DNA from: Pseudoalteromonas phenolica
GTDB lineage: Bacteria; Pseudomonadota; Gammaproteobacteria; Enterobacterales; Alteromonadaceae
Length of the DNA: 64,000 nucleotides
NCBI RefSeq assembly: GCF_005876835.1
Contig: NZ_PPSW01000017.1
Location: forward strand, 40,372 to 104,371
Reading direction: 5' to 3'
Part shown: positions 19,029 to 27,990 of the stretch, in pieces
Layout of the letters: each line of letters starts with the position of its first letter
Numbering within the stretch: position 1 is the first letter of the stretch
The notes under the pieces: model-generated
What the model was told of the DNA's origin: nothing
Seen by the model: the letters and a program-made list of their open reading frames with translations, nothing else
Databases searched by the model: none
Translations under genes and position numbers: made by a program

Positions 19029-19133
19029 ATGAAGCACACAACAAAGCACACAACAATAATCGAAAGAATCACGCAATTTTTTAACGCAGCAGCTTTTCAC
19101 GCCGTTTTTAACCAAACTATGGCTAACAAGTAA
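19029..19133 (+). CDS. Possible 34-residue leader peptide
   Basis: An ATG at 19029 lies 8 bp after AAAGGA (19015-19020) and opens 34 codons to a TAA at 19131. The product is basic and amphipathic, with an aromatic-rich middle (ITQFFNAAAFHAVFNQ). The stop overlaps the AAGGAG ribosome site of the VOC gene that starts at 19144, so the two may be translationally coupled. No family recognised; it may be only a leader. Confidence 0.35.
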   Translation: MKHTTKHTTIIERITQFFNAAAFHAVFNQTMANK

Positions 19134-19143
19134 GGAGCGCATT

Positions 19144-19557
19144 ATGTATTTAGAACATGTAAATTTAGTCGTCAGCAATATCGAACGTTCACTCAAGTTT
19201 TATCAGGCAGCATTTCCACATTGGTTTATTCGCAGCAAAGGTGAGGGAGAATGGTATGGAAAACAGCGTACGTGGGTACATTTTGGCGATGATTACCATT
19301 ATTTAGCCATGAGCGACCACGGTGAAGGTGACAACCGTAGGCTTGAAGGGCATCAAGTGGGTCTCGCGCACTTTGCGTATGTTGTTAAGAATATCGAGGC
19401 GCTTGCAAAAAGAATGTTAGCAGCAGGGTTTGAAATAGATAAGGTTGGCAGTGACCATCCATTTAGAAAAAACCTTTATTTCATTGACCCAGACGGTTTT
19501 GAAGTGGAATTTGTAGAGTATTTATCTGATCTACCGAATGAACGAAACTCAGATTAA
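19144..19557 (+). CDS. VOC (glyoxalase) family protein
   Basis: A protein of 137 residues with the VOC start MYLEHVNLVVSNIERSLKFY and the metal-site ending DPDGFEVEFVEYL, in which the glutamate is a usual ligand. It also carries HVG-like HQVGLAHFAYVV in the middle, so both modules look intact. The enzyme class is dioxygenase or lyase. A well-placed AAGGAG precedes the ATG. The substrate is unknown; it is unlike the other VOC protein at the left end of the window in size and detail. Confidence 0.82.
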   Translation: MYLEHVNLVVSNIERSLKFYQAAFPHWFIRSKGEGEWYGKQRTWVHFGDDYHYLAMSDHGEGDNRRLEGHQVGLAHFAYVVKNIEALAKRMLAAGFEIDKVGSDHPFRKNLYFIDPDGFEVEFVEYLSDLPNERNSD

Positions 19558-19568
19558 TTTTGTGTAAT

Positions 19569-19591
19569 AGGCATATATTATATATATGCCT
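19569..19591. terminator. Short bidirectional terminator
   Basis: AGGCATATA (19569-19577) pairs with TATATGCCT (19583-19591), and TTAATTTT follows on the plus strand. It includes the stop codon of the convergent HIT gene. Confidence 0.55.
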
Positions 19592-19997
19592 TAATTTTCT
19601 CCGCGACTTTTTCTATATGCTCCGGCTTAGCTTTCACTTCAGCGTGGGCTTTTAAGCCGTGTAATGAACCAGGAATGATATGAAAGTGAAAGTGTGGCAC
19701 AGTTTGGCCTGCGGCATTGCCATTATGCTGCACAATCGAAGTACCTTGCACGTTTAGTGCTTGCTCAACGGCCTTACCTACCTTCTGTACTGTTTTCATA
19801 CATGCCAGTGCGGCTTGATCTGTGAGGTCGTAAATCGTTGTAGCAGCTTGTTTTGGAATAACCAGAGCATGTCCTTCTTTTTGCGGCATGATATCCATAA
19901 AAGCAAGCGTATAGTCGTCTTCAAATAATTTAATGCAAGGGGCTTGGCCTTTTAAAATCTTCGCAAAGATATTATTTGCTTGGTATTGATCTTTCAT
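19578..19997 (-). CDS. HIT family nucleotide hydrolase
   Basis: A protein of 139 residues with the histidine triad HFHFHIIPG (nucleophile is the middle histidine) and the upstream HNGNAAGQTVP loop. The CNIF-type start is replaced by NNIFAKILKG, common in bacterial Hint-like proteins. These hydrolyse nucleoside phosphoramidates or dinucleotides. It lies 11 bp downstream of the membrane-protein gene on the same strand and may be its operon partner. Confidence 0.88.
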   Translation of the reverse strand: MKDQYQANNIFAKILKGQAPCIKLFEDDYTLAFMDIMPQKEGHALVIPKQAATTIYDLTDQAALACMKTVQKVGKAVEQALNVQGTSIVQHNGNAAGQTVPHFHFHIIPGSLHGLKAHAEVKAKPEHIEKVAEKIKAYI

Positions 19998-20008
19998 TTT
20001 TGCCTCGG

Positions 20009-20845
20009 TTACGTCACAGGGTTGTAATCTTGCTGATTTTTATCATGCGAATACTTAGAATTTATTACAAGTAGATGCGGTAAATGGATCACCATGCATT
20101 GAGAGGTTATGTAAACTATCCAATTTATATATCTGACTTGCGGATAAAACCCTTCGCCTTGATGACCGTATATCCAAAAGTTGCCGATGATGGCATCGGC
20201 AACAGCAGCCAGAATAAAGCCCATGCCAACCAGTAATTCACCTTTTGATGCTTTAAAACCGCCGCAAGATACGATAAACGCAAAGCCTGTAAAACCAACA
20301 ACGCCAATCAGCATGGCATAAATCCCTGTGCTGATGGTGATAAACAAGTCAGTATTAGGAAGGTGCATCATAGCCATTGAGATCATACCGACCACACAGC
20401 CAGCGATCACAGGGTATCTGATAAAGTGTTTATCTTTGGTGTTTAATTCGATGGCACGAATACCAGCGAGTAAAAGTAGAGTGTAGCCAGGCAAGAAAAA
20501 GTAAATAGAATCGGCTAAATAGTCATGTTTGATGATGCTTTCATATCGATAAAAGGTTTCAGGAAGATTGAAGTTAGTGATATCGCCTAAAAGGCAAAAG
20601 CAAAGCGATAAAAAATTGAGCCACGCTATTTTTATGAGGGTTTTGTCATTTGTGTTGCCAATTACCCATCGTTTTATCAGTAAACTATTAAAGAGCAATG
20701 CAATTAAAACCACACTCTCAATGGTTAAGATGATGCCTCTTTCATGCCCTTCAATTGACCAAAAGCTGAATAACGCACCTATTGCATCAATGAATGCCAA
20801 GCTAACAATAATGCAAGATATACGAACCAGCGTCACACTTTTCAT
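20009..20845 (-). CDS. Multi-pass membrane protein of unknown function
   Basis: A 278-residue protein with about eight hydrophobic helices (for example 8-27, 40-58, 73-88, 112-132, 143-162, 168-190, 202-222, 242-262). Acidic residues in helices (CLLGDITNF, ADAIIGNFW) recall the YhhN/lysoplasmalogenase family, but I cannot assign it firmly. It is downstream of the OhrR-like gene by 50 bp and upstream of the HIT gene by 11 bp, all on the minus strand. Confidence 0.6.
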   Translation of the reverse strand: MKSVTLVRISCIIVSLAFIDAIGALFSFWSIEGHERGIILTIESVVLIALLFNSLLIKRWVIGNTNDKTLIKIAWLNFLSLCFCLLGDITNFNLPETFYRYESIIKHDYLADSIYFFLPGYTLLLLAGIRAIELNTKDKHFIRYPVIAGCVVGMISMAMMHLPNTDLFITISTGIYAMLIGVVGFTGFAFIVSCGGFKASKGELLVGMGFILAAVADAIIGNFWIYGHQGEGFYPQVRYINWIVYITSQCMVIHLPHLLVINSKYSHDKNQQDYNPVT

Positions 20846-20895
20846 GAAGCATCCTTTTGCTATTTATTACCGCGTTCCTGTTTGTTAAACATTAT

Positions 20896-21327
20896 TTAAG
20901 CTAACTTATTGATGAACTCGTCTAATAAGCTTTTCAGTTGCTTAGCTTTTTCAATATCGATTTGGCTATTTTCAAGCAATTGTAGTGGAATACAAGCCGC
21001 TTCACTTTTTAGTGCTTGGCCTTTTTCGGTCAGTTTTATAATCACTTTACGCTCATCAAACTCGCTTCTTGCTCTTTCTACTAATTCGGCGCTCTGCATT
21101 CTTTTTAGTAGCGGTGTTAAGGTATTGCTGCTTAGCATGACTTTATCACCGATGTCACTCACCGTTAAGCCGTCTTGCTCCCAGAGGATCAACAAAACAA
21201 TATATTGTGGATAAGTCAGGCCATGGGCTTCAAGCAAAGGCTGGTAAAGACGCGTTACCAGCCTAGATGCGGCATAAAGCGGAAAGCACAACTGATTTTC
21301 TAATTTAAGTAAATCATCGTTTTGCAT
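20896..21327 (-). CDS. OhrR/MarR-type peroxide-sensing regulator
   Basis: A MarR-fold repressor of 143 residues. The N-terminal LCFPLYAASR with C14 is the place of the peroxide-reactive cysteine in OhrR proteins, and the winged helix has LSSNTLTPLLKRM as recognition helix and DERKVIIKLT as wing. It likely loses DNA binding when C14 is oxidised. It sits 11 bp after a glutathione peroxidase gene, which fits a self-regulated peroxide-defence operon. The true inducer is inference. Confidence 0.82.
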   Translation of the reverse strand: MQNDDLLKLENQLCFPLYAASRLVTRLYQPLLEAHGLTYPQYIVLLILWEQDGLTVSDIGDKVMLSSNTLTPLLKRMQSAELVERARSEFDERKVIIKLTEKGQALKSEAACIPLQLLENSQIDIEKAKQLKSLLDEFINKLA

Positions 21328-21338
21328 CTGCGCACTCT

Positions 21339-21809
21339 CTACAGTAGCTTTTCAATCTTCTTAGCAATTGCTTGCGGTTTAGTCACTGGTGCAAAGCGGC
21401 TCTCAACTTCACCATGACGATTGATCAAAAACTTTGTGAAATTCCATTTAATGTTTTTGCCAAAAAAGCCTGTTTTCTTAGACTTTAAATATTGAAAAAC
21501 TGGGTGTGCATTTTCACCATTTACATCCACTTTTTCGCTGATCAAAAAGTCAACGCCATAGTTAATCAAACATCCTTGCTGAATGGTACTGGCATCACCA
21601 GGCTCTTGATTGCCAAATTGGTTGCAAGGAAAACCGATGATCACAAGGCCTTTGCCTGCGTATTCTTCGTGAAGCTTTTGCATGCCTTCATATTGATAAG
21701 TAAACCCACATTCACTTGCGGTATTAACGATCAATACAACTTTATCTTTAAAATCAGAGAAGTTGATCGGTTTGCCTTGTAAGCTTGTCGCTTTTAAATC
21801 ATAAAACAT
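21339..21809 (-). CDS. Glutathione peroxidase
   Basis: A thiol peroxidase of 156 residues. The active site NTASECGFT has cysteine in the place of selenocysteine, and the glutamine (PCNQFGNQEPG) and tryptophan (WNFTKFLI) of the catalytic tetrad are present. There is no signal peptide, so it is cytoplasmic; electrons may come from thioredoxin or glutathione. It heads the peroxidase-OhrR operon. Confidence 0.92.
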   Translation of the reverse strand: MFYDLKATSLQGKPINFSDFKDKVVLIVNTASECGFTYQYEGMQKLHEEYAGKGLVIIGFPCNQFGNQEPGDASTIQQGCLINYGVDFLISEKVDVNGENAHPVFQYLKSKKTGFFGKNIKWNFTKFLINRHGEVESRFAPVTKPQAIAKKIEKLL

Positions 21810-21875
21810 AAATTAAGCACCTTTTTATTTTTAACCGTGCAAGACTGTATCGCGTGCGACATAAAAGATCAAACA

Positions 21876-22832
21876 CTAATCAGTGAATGATATTTTGTAA
21901 TCTAATGCCAGATGATCGCTACCCGGTAGTGAGTGGGTTTTGAATTGAGAGACTTTAACGCTGTTACTCGTTAAACAATGATCTATCGGTAAACCGGTTA
22001 ACCAACCATAAGGATGTAGGTATTTAGAAGCATGCCAAGATGCATACATGCCTGTTTGTTGATAGCACGGGGTGAGTTGATGATGACGTGGGAAGTGATT
22101 TGACCAAGGTGTGGTATTAAAATCACCGGCCACCAGAATATGTTTATTTTTCGCAAGTTCTACCAAGGGTTGAACACTGCCCAATAACACATTGCGTTTT
22201 TGCCATTTATCTGGGGTACGTGGTGAGGGTGGGTGCAATAAAATGAGGTCGAGCTTTTTTTTAGGTAATTGCAAAGTCAAAGTAATAACCGTACCTTTTC
22301 GTGGCAAAACTTTATGTTTTTTTATGTCGGTAAGTGGGTATTTACTAATTATTCCCATTCCATCAGGAAAGCCATCATAATCCCCATCACCAAACTTATA
22401 ACGCTTAGCTGCTATTTCCAGAAAGAGTGGTTTTTGTTCTTGGTTAAATTCGTAAAAAAGATATAAGTCGGCATCGAGCGAGTTTAGTTCTTCAACGGCA
22501 GTTCGTAGCACTGGGTTGTAGTAACTTAAGTTGGCCTGCACGATATGCAGCTTGGGAGGCTCGTTTAAATATTCCTTTTCTAAAGGTTGTGCCATACTAA
22601 ACAACCAAAGGTGGCTACTGGCAAAAAGAACGATTGAAACAACAGCCGATATCGCGCCAACTTTAACCGACTTTAACAGCAAAGGAATACTAAAAAACAA
22701 CGCCAATATAAAAAAGTGAAGTTGAAAGTTACTCAGTAAATCGAGCAGGTAATACTCGCCACTTAATGCCACTAAAGGCAGTAAGATCAGCATGAGTAAA
22801 ACTAGCTCAATCAGTAGTAATATGAACAGCAA
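21876..22832 (-). CDS. Membrane-anchored endonuclease/exonuclease/phosphatase family protein
   Basis: The N-terminal 85 residues form about three hydrophobic helices, followed by an EEP hydrolase domain: QANLSYYN, the LYFLYEF-like metal-binding LYLFYEF, the HPPSP strand, GDFNTTPW and the final GSDHLALDY with the catalytic D-H pair. The fold covers nucleases, sphingomyelinases and inositol phosphatases. The start is a TTG at 22832 or an ATG at 22793; neither has a strong ribosome site. Topology suggests the catalytic domain is outside the cytoplasm. Confidence 0.82.
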   Translation of the reverse strand: MLFILLLIELVLLMLILLPLVALSGEYYLLDLLSNFQLHFFILALFFSIPLLLKSVKVGAISAVVSIVLFASSHLWLFSMAQPLEKEYLNEPPKLHIVQANLSYYNPVLRTAVEELNSLDADLYLFYEFNQEQKPLFLEIAAKRYKFGDGDYDGFPDGMGIISKYPLTDIKKHKVLPRKGTVITLTLQLPKKKLDLILLHPPSPRTPDKWQKRNVLLGSVQPLVELAKNKHILVAGDFNTTPWSNHFPRHHQLTPCYQQTGMYASWHASKYLHPYGWLTGLPIDHCLTSNSVKVSQFKTHSLPGSDHLALDYKISFTD

Positions 22833-22950
22833 TGCATCACCAAATCACGTTTCTATTTAGCTAAACTTTAGTCTAGGTGACAAAAAAATGAGAAGTTTTA
22901 GTCCCTTAAAATGATTGAAGGATGGGATTAATCTTAGTGTTTCTTAGAAG

Positions 22951-23382
22951 TTAACCAGCTCGGTTATCAATCCATTCACTCATTACCACATGGGTTTTTA
23001 TCTTTACAAAATCCGGCTGTGCGTCGAGGTGTTCGCGGATTTCATGTAAGCGCTGCATTGACTCTGCCTGTACAAACACCAACAAGTCCATGTCACCGGT
23101 GATCCCACGACAAGTAACCACTTCAGGAATAGCCTGAAACAAAGGGACGACTTCAGAGCAACGCGCGCATTGATGTTGTATTTCAAAATAAGCAGATACG
23201 CCAACTTTTTGAGACTCGCTCAGCAATACTTGATAGCCTCGAATGACGCCGTTTTGCTCGAGCTTTTTAATTCTTTCGGTAACCGCGGAGCGTGAAAGGC
23301 TCACTGTATCGGCAATGGCCGAGACGCTTTGGCGCGCATTCTTCTTTAATTCAGCAATGATCTGCTTGTCGAACTTATCCAC
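22951..23382 (-). CDS. Lrp/AsnC family transcriptional regulator
   Basis: A protein of 143 residues from a GTG start. The N-terminal helix-turn-helix reads KKNARQSVSAIADTVSLSRSAVTERIKKLEQNGVI, in two parts typical of AsnC/Lrp, and the C-terminal RAM domain includes GDMDLLVFVQA with the conserved GDxD that binds amino acids. It likely answers to an amino acid. No target gene is next to it; the divergent neighbour is the zinc-ribbon protein 464 bp away. Confidence 0.88.
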   Translation of the reverse strand: MDKFDKQIIAELKKNARQSVSAIADTVSLSRSAVTERIKKLEQNGVIRGYQVLLSESQKVGVSAYFEIQHQCARCSEVVPLFQAIPEVVTCRGITGDMDLLVFVQAESMQRLHEIREHLDAQPDFVKIKTHVVMSEWIDNRAG

Positions 23383-23846
23383 TATAAAGCACTTTTTGAT
23401 ATTTCTAGACAGGCACGAATTTTACACGGCCCGAATTTTTATGAAAGTGATATTGCAGGACTAAATTCGATTAACATTTGCAACAATCTTCGCTTTATAT
23501 TGAAAAGCTATTCAGCCTCATAATTTGCTCGCTATTTGCAAGGAGTGAAATAAAAAAACAAATGTTACAAAGTGATTCTATGTTTTGCTTAGTGTTTTTA
23601 CTCTACCTCTGATATTGATGCGACTTATTCTTATCCTATTAATATAGTTAGTTTTTTATTTATTCCTCTTTTAAGCTATAAATTATTTGTGGTACTATCT
23701 TCGTAGTTTTAGAAAGCGTATTTATTGAGTCAATTTGATAGCTAAGCAAATTATTGATCAATAAATATGACTAAACGATAGTGGAATCAATGGTAGATTT
23801 TGCTCGTTGCTTTGTTCTATTTAAGTAGTTAATGGATTAATGTTGT
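23383..23846. other. 464-bp AT-rich intergenic region
   Basis: No gene, tRNA or strong stem-loop was seen. It is a divergent region that must hold promoters for the Lrp-type gene and for the three-gene glycosyltransferase cluster. Short open frames here (16 codons or fewer) were not credible. Confidence 0.6.
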
Positions 23847-25259
23847 ATGCTCGAACAGTCTAAGTCTCACCTTTCTTTTTTTTCTTCTTCTATTTTTATT
23901 GCTGAAAACGATAACGCACTAAAAAATTTTGGTTTAACAGAGCTACTCTATTTCAAAAACATCGATTCGTTTGAGACTGAGTTTTCAGCAAAGCAACATA
24001 TTGGGTTAATCATTCTAGATTTACCAGCTCAAAAACAAGATGAAACATTGGCTTTCTTAAGGCAGTCAGAGACGTTTTGGTTAAGCACCATATTTGTTTG
24101 CCAAGCGAGCTCGCTGTCGACTCATTTAGCCAATGGTATTTGGTCTGAGCAAAGCAAATCATTGGCTGAGTTTAGTGAAACCCGTAAAAAGCAGTTGGCA
24201 GTAAACAGCACTTTGGTTGAAACTGCGGTGATGAAGTTACTCAGTTACTTGTGGGTGTTTAAAGGAGCGACTTTACTGCCAGCTAAATCGCCTCAAATGC
24301 AATCTCTGTATTGGTACCCGTTACTACAAGCTTGGGGCATAAAAGCCGAAGACAGTATTAATTGGCTTGCCTCTGTCGTTCGAAGAAACTGGCTAGAAGT
24401 GGATACACTTGTTAATCGTGTGCGTTATTGCCAGTCTTGTCACAGTGGTCATCTTAATTATGTTGATACTTGCCCATCATGCCAATCCATAGATATAGGG
24501 CTTAAAGCAAGTTTGCATTGCTTTAATTGCGGCCATGTTGCAGCAGAGCATGAGTTTAAGCAGCAAATCGGATTGGGGTGCCCAAACTGTTCAAAACCGC
24601 TTCGTCATATTGGCGTTGATTATGATAGACCCATCGAAAATCAGCAGTGCAATAGCTGTTTTAACTTGTTTGTAGACTCAGATGTGGTTGCGGACTGCAT
24701 GGATTGCGGTGAGAAGAATGACGTAAATAACCTGATAGTGCAGAGTGTTAATAGTTACAAGTTATCAGCAAATGGCCGCAATTTGGCGAAATTTGGCGAA
24801 AAGTTCAATAGCTTTATGTTCGACCAAGCTGAAAATATTAACTTCACGCAATTTTGCTGGTTATTACAGTGGCAAAATAACCTAGCGCTTAGGCACAAAC
24901 AAGAACATAGCGTTGTTTACATTACAATGGAAAATGTTGAGCAATTCATTCAAGACAAAGGCGAGAAAGTGGCTTTTTCACTGTTTGATGAGCTTGAACA
25001 GCGGATCGCAAAAAGCATTCGTCTTACCGACATTTGCTGTGTACAAGAAGAGCATAGTTTACTGTTGTTTTTGCCACTCACTCCATTAGCACAATTGCCA
25101 AAAATCTATCAAAAACTCAATGAAATAGAGCTATTACAGTCAGATAAGAATATCGCCTTGTCAATTAAAGCGTTGGCGCTGCCAGATAAAAGCATGTCTG
25201 ATGATGTGAATATGTGGTTGTTTGAGGCACTTGAGCAAGCTAGGCGCATTGAGTTTTGA
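23847..25259 (+). CDS. Pseudo-receiver/zinc-ribbon (TackOD1-like)/degenerate GGDEF protein
   Basis: A 470-residue cytoplasmic protein with three parts. Residues about 13-90 have receiver-domain rhythm (SIFIAENDN, GLIILDLPA, STIFVCQAS). Residues about 190-305 hold six CxxC pairs (YCQSC, TCPSC, HCFNC, GCPNC, QCNSC, DCMDC), enough for three zinc ribbons, resembling what is called the TackOD1 domain. Residues about 350-470 look like a GGDEF fold whose active site is lost (EEHSLLLFLP for GGDEFALLLP). It should be a sensor or scaffold, not a cyclase. Its stop overlaps the glycosyltransferase start. Confidence 0.7.
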   Translation: MLEQSKSHLSFFSSSIFIAENDNALKNFGLTELLYFKNIDSFETEFSAKQHIGLIILDLPAQKQDETLAFLRQSETFWLSTIFVCQASSLSTHLANGIWSEQSKSLAEFSETRKKQLAVNSTLVETAVMKLLSYLWVFKGATLLPAKSPQMQSLYWYPLLQAWGIKAEDSINWLASVVRRNWLEVDTLVNRVRYCQSCHSGHLNYVDTCPSCQSIDIGLKASLHCFNCGHVAAEHEFKQQIGLGCPNCSKPLRHIGVDYDRPIENQQCNSCFNLFVDSDVVADCMDCGEKNDVNNLIVQSVNSYKLSANGRNLAKFGEKFNSFMFDQAENINFTQFCWLLQWQNNLALRHKQEHSVVYITMENVEQFIQDKGEKVAFSLFDELEQRIAKSIRLTDICCVQEEHSLLLFLPLTPLAQLPKIYQKLNEIELLQSDKNIALSIKALALPDKSMSDDVNMWLFEALEQARRIEF

Positions 25260-26584
25260 GCGAACTAAATACTATCTGGTATCTAGTCGCCAACATATTC
25301 TCACAAGCGACAGAGTTTTTTACCCAAATGATGATGTTCGTGCCCATGTATTTGGCTTACGAAATGCCATTGTTTGCGTTGATCACGCTAGGCGTACTTA
25401 AGTGGCGTAGGGCAAATGCAAAATTGCTAAAACAGCCCTCCCATTATTTCCCAAAAGTGAGTTGTATCATTACCTGTTATGCCGAAGGGGATGCGGTAAA
25501 AACGACCATAGAGTCTTTGGTGGAACAAACATATCCGGGAGAAGTTGAAATCATCGCTGTGGTTGATGGTGCGGTACAAAATAAACATACCTATACGGTA
25601 GCGAGTTTTTGTATGAAAAACATCAAGCGAGCAAAACGACATATTCGAGTGTTGCCAAAATGGCAACGCGGCGGGCGAGTATCTACTTTAAATGCGGGCC
25701 TTGATGCGGCTAAAGGTGACATCGTTGTCAATGTAGATGCCGACACCTCGTTCGACAATGATATGTTGTGCCGCATAGTACGCTTATTTGAAGATCCGAA
25801 TGTACCCGCAGTTGGTGGTGCGCTTAGAGTAAGAAACGTAACTAGCTCTATTTGGACAAGAATGCAGGCAATCGAGTATTTAGTGTCTATGCAGGGCGGT
25901 AAAACAGGGCTTGCGCAATGGAACCTTATTAACAATATTTCAGGGGCTTTTGGGGCATTTAGAAAAGACTTCTTAAAGCAAATTGGTGGCTGGGATACCC
26001 ACACAGCCGAAGACCTTGATTTAACTATACGTATTAAACAATACTTTAAGCGCCATCCTAATCTCAAAATTCCCTATGCGACACTTGCAATAGGTCACAC
26101 TGATGCACCTGACGATTTCAAAACCTTGTTATGGCAAAGATTACGATGGGATGGTGACTTACTGTTTTTGTATTTTCGAAAACATTGGCCAGCCTTTTCG
26201 CCAAAATTACTGGGTTGGAAAAGCTTTTTATTCACCTTGCTCTATGGCTTTTTACAAAATGTGATGCTGCCGTTTGTGGTATTGGTGTATTTAATCGTCA
26301 CTATGATTATCTATCCTTGGCAATTTATTGTGTCTTTGTCTTTGGTTATTTTTACGCTGTATTTTTTCACCATCGCGTACTTTTACACCTTAGTTTTATT
26401 AGGTGTATCTGAGCGACCAAAACAAGATCTCAAGTTAGCAGTGTGGCTACCGCTTTATCCCATTTATTCCATGATCATGCGCACCATTTGTTGTTTTGCA
26501 TTGCTCAATGAGCTGGTTCGCCGTTCCCATGAAGAAAGTTCGATGGCACCTTGGTGGGTGCTAAAAAAAGGACAAAAGTTTTAG
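25256..26584 (+). CDS. Processive family 2 glycosyltransferase
   Basis: A 442-residue membrane enzyme from a TTG that overlaps the preceding TGA by three bases. It has a membrane helix at about 20-45, a cytosolic GT-A domain with the first aspartates at VVDGAVQ, the DxD motif VDADTS, the TED-like AEDLDL and the QxxRW motif QRLRWDGD, then about four helices. This is the cellulose/hyaluronan/Alg8-type layout that couples polymerisation and export. No PilZ domain is present, so c-di-GMP control would need the upstream degenerate GGDEF protein or none. The sugar is unknown. Confidence 0.88.
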   Translation: MSELNTIWYLVANIFSQATEFFTQMMMFVPMYLAYEMPLFALITLGVLKWRRANAKLLKQPSHYFPKVSCIITCYAEGDAVKTTIESLVEQTYPGEVEIIAVVDGAVQNKHTYTVASFCMKNIKRAKRHIRVLPKWQRGGRVSTLNAGLDAAKGDIVVNVDADTSFDNDMLCRIVRLFEDPNVPAVGGALRVRNVTSSIWTRMQAIEYLVSMQGGKTGLAQWNLINNISGAFGAFRKDFLKQIGGWDTHTAEDLDLTIRIKQYFKRHPNLKIPYATLAIGHTDAPDDFKTLLWQRLRWDGDLLFLYFRKHWPAFSPKLLGWKSFLFTLLYGFLQNVMLPFVVLVYLIVTMIIYPWQFIVSLSLVIFTLYFFTIAYFYTLVLLGVSERPKQDLKLAVWLPLYPIYSMIMRTICCFALLNELVRRSHEESSMAPWWVLKKGQKF

Positions 26585-26623
26585 TTATTAACTGTTTTTT
26601 AAGTTCTCGTTAGGTTTTAAAAG

Positions 26624-27721
26624 ATGAAAATTAGGTTTAATGGAAGTACCAAGTCTGAAAATCCGCAAGTTGAGAAAGGGCTGAATGTGGCTTACGCAGG
26701 AAGCAAGCGCGCCGCCTATCAGTTCCGCTGGTATCTTTTAGTATTATTGGTGACGTCTCCGATAGGGTTAGTTTTATGGTTATTTCTTTTCCCCAAAGTG
26801 TCAATTGTGGCCCCTGGCATAGTGACCAGTGAACCGCTTACTATTCGAGCGCCATACGATGGCGTGATTAAATCTGTGCATGTCAGCAAGGCGATGAATG
26901 TCGAACAAGCTCAAGATTTATTGGTACTGAGCAATACGGAGCTTGAGGCACAATACAACGAAATAAACCGACAAATGATGATGCTTTACACTCAGCACAT
27001 GCCACAAAGTCAGATCATTTTAAGTCAGTTAGAGCAACGTAAAAAAGTCGCTAAACAAGGTGTTCAGCGACAAAAAGAGTTACTTGAAAAATACGAAAGA
27101 TTTAAGCAAAAAGGGGTGATCCCCGCAGCTGATTTAGCCAGTGCGGTGAATGCGTACAATGCTGCACAAATGGCGTATGAGCAAACTAAAGTTGATATTT
27201 CAAGAGAGAAAGAACGTCAAGAACTAGAGCGCCGTTTTGGCTTAAAAGGGCAAAGATATAATGACCTAAGCTATGAGTTTTCGCGTTTAGCTGCACTTAA
27301 GCAGTCGCTGTTTATAAAAACCGACAATGCAGGGCGAATAGAAGACGTATTGGTGCAAACTGGTGATCGTGTCACTGCAGGGCAGCCTTTATTACTCATT
27401 GATACACAAAAAGAAAGTAAAGTAGTCGCCTATTTAGACCCAAAGCACCTTGAATATTCGAACATAGGACAAGAGGCGCAAATTCGCTTTCCGGATGGTA
27501 CCAAGCTTAATGCAAGGATCAGTGAGCCCACCGAGTTAACCTCTCGCTTACCAAGTTTCTTAATGGGGCCATTTGAGGGAGAAAAAACTGCACTAAAGAT
27601 TACTTTAAGTTTACCGATCCCAAACCATTTTCAGGTCGAAGGGTTACCAATTGATGTCAGGTTTAAACATCAAAAGGTTGAACAAGCATTTGCTTTGTTT
27701 GAAGAAAACGACTTACTTTGA
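26624..27721 (+). CDS. HlyD/Alg44-like membrane adaptor
   Basis: A 365-residue protein with a membrane helix at about 36-58, a lipoyl-like APYDGVIKSVHVS segment, a helical hairpin of medium length (about 110-205), the second lipoyl half (IEDVLVQTGDRVTAGQPLLLI) and a beta-barrel. It is the membrane fusion protein fold seen in type I secretion and, in shorter form, in Alg44. Its position 39 bp after the glycosyltransferase suggests it passes a polymer through the periplasm. No outer-membrane channel or ATPase gene is adjacent. Confidence 0.8.
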   Translation: MKIRFNGSTKSENPQVEKGLNVAYAGSKRAAYQFRWYLLVLLVTSPIGLVLWLFLFPKVSIVAPGIVTSEPLTIRAPYDGVIKSVHVSKAMNVEQAQDLLVLSNTELEAQYNEINRQMMMLYTQHMPQSQIILSQLEQRKKVAKQGVQRQKELLEKYERFKQKGVIPAADLASAVNAYNAAQMAYEQTKVDISREKERQELERRFGLKGQRYNDLSYEFSRLAALKQSLFIKTDNAGRIEDVLVQTGDRVTAGQPLLLIDTQKESKVVAYLDPKHLEYSNIGQEAQIRFPDGTKLNARISEPTELTSRLPSFLMGPFEGEKTALKITLSLPIPNHFQVEGLPIDVRFKHQKVEQAFALFEENDLL

Positions 27722-27744
27722 ATGCAATTTATATAATTATCTCA

Positions 27745-27780
27745 GTCAGTACTTTTTAAGCCTAACAGTACTGACCTTTT
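27745..27780 (+). terminator. Terminator after glycosyltransferase cluster
   Basis: GTCAGTACT (27745-27753) pairs with AGTACTGAC (27767-27775), a 9-bp perfect stem, followed by CTTTT. It stands 24 bp after the HlyD-like stop and marks the end of the cluster. Confidence 0.7.
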
Positions 27781-27892
27781 GACCTGTAATTATTTTCTAT
27801 TTTTAAACCAGTCACCAGAAAAACAGTGGTGTTATTGCTGCTTTATTTAGGCATTCGACTGCAATGCTTAACTCTCAAAAAGATACACATTT

Positions 27893-27906
27893 GTGTCTAT
27901 AGACAC
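27893..27906. repeat. 14-bp perfect palindrome GTGTCTATAGACAC
   Basis: A self-complementary 14-mer in the 340-bp region between the terminator and the YtrA-type operon. It could be a regulator site; nothing ties it to a known protein. Confidence 0.5.
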
Positions 27907-27990
27907 CTCTTAACTAGCCTTTAAACCATTATCAAAACAAAAAAGAAAAAACCAACCAACTGATTTTTATAGATAAATAAAATAACTCAA

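Noticed and set aside
23847..25259. Active diguanylate cyclase
   Set aside because: The GGDEF site is replaced by EEHSL, so catalysis is not credible.
25591..26067. 158-residue antisense frame in the glycosyltransferase
   Set aside because: Lies fully inside a gene with all GT2 motifs and has no recognisable signal.
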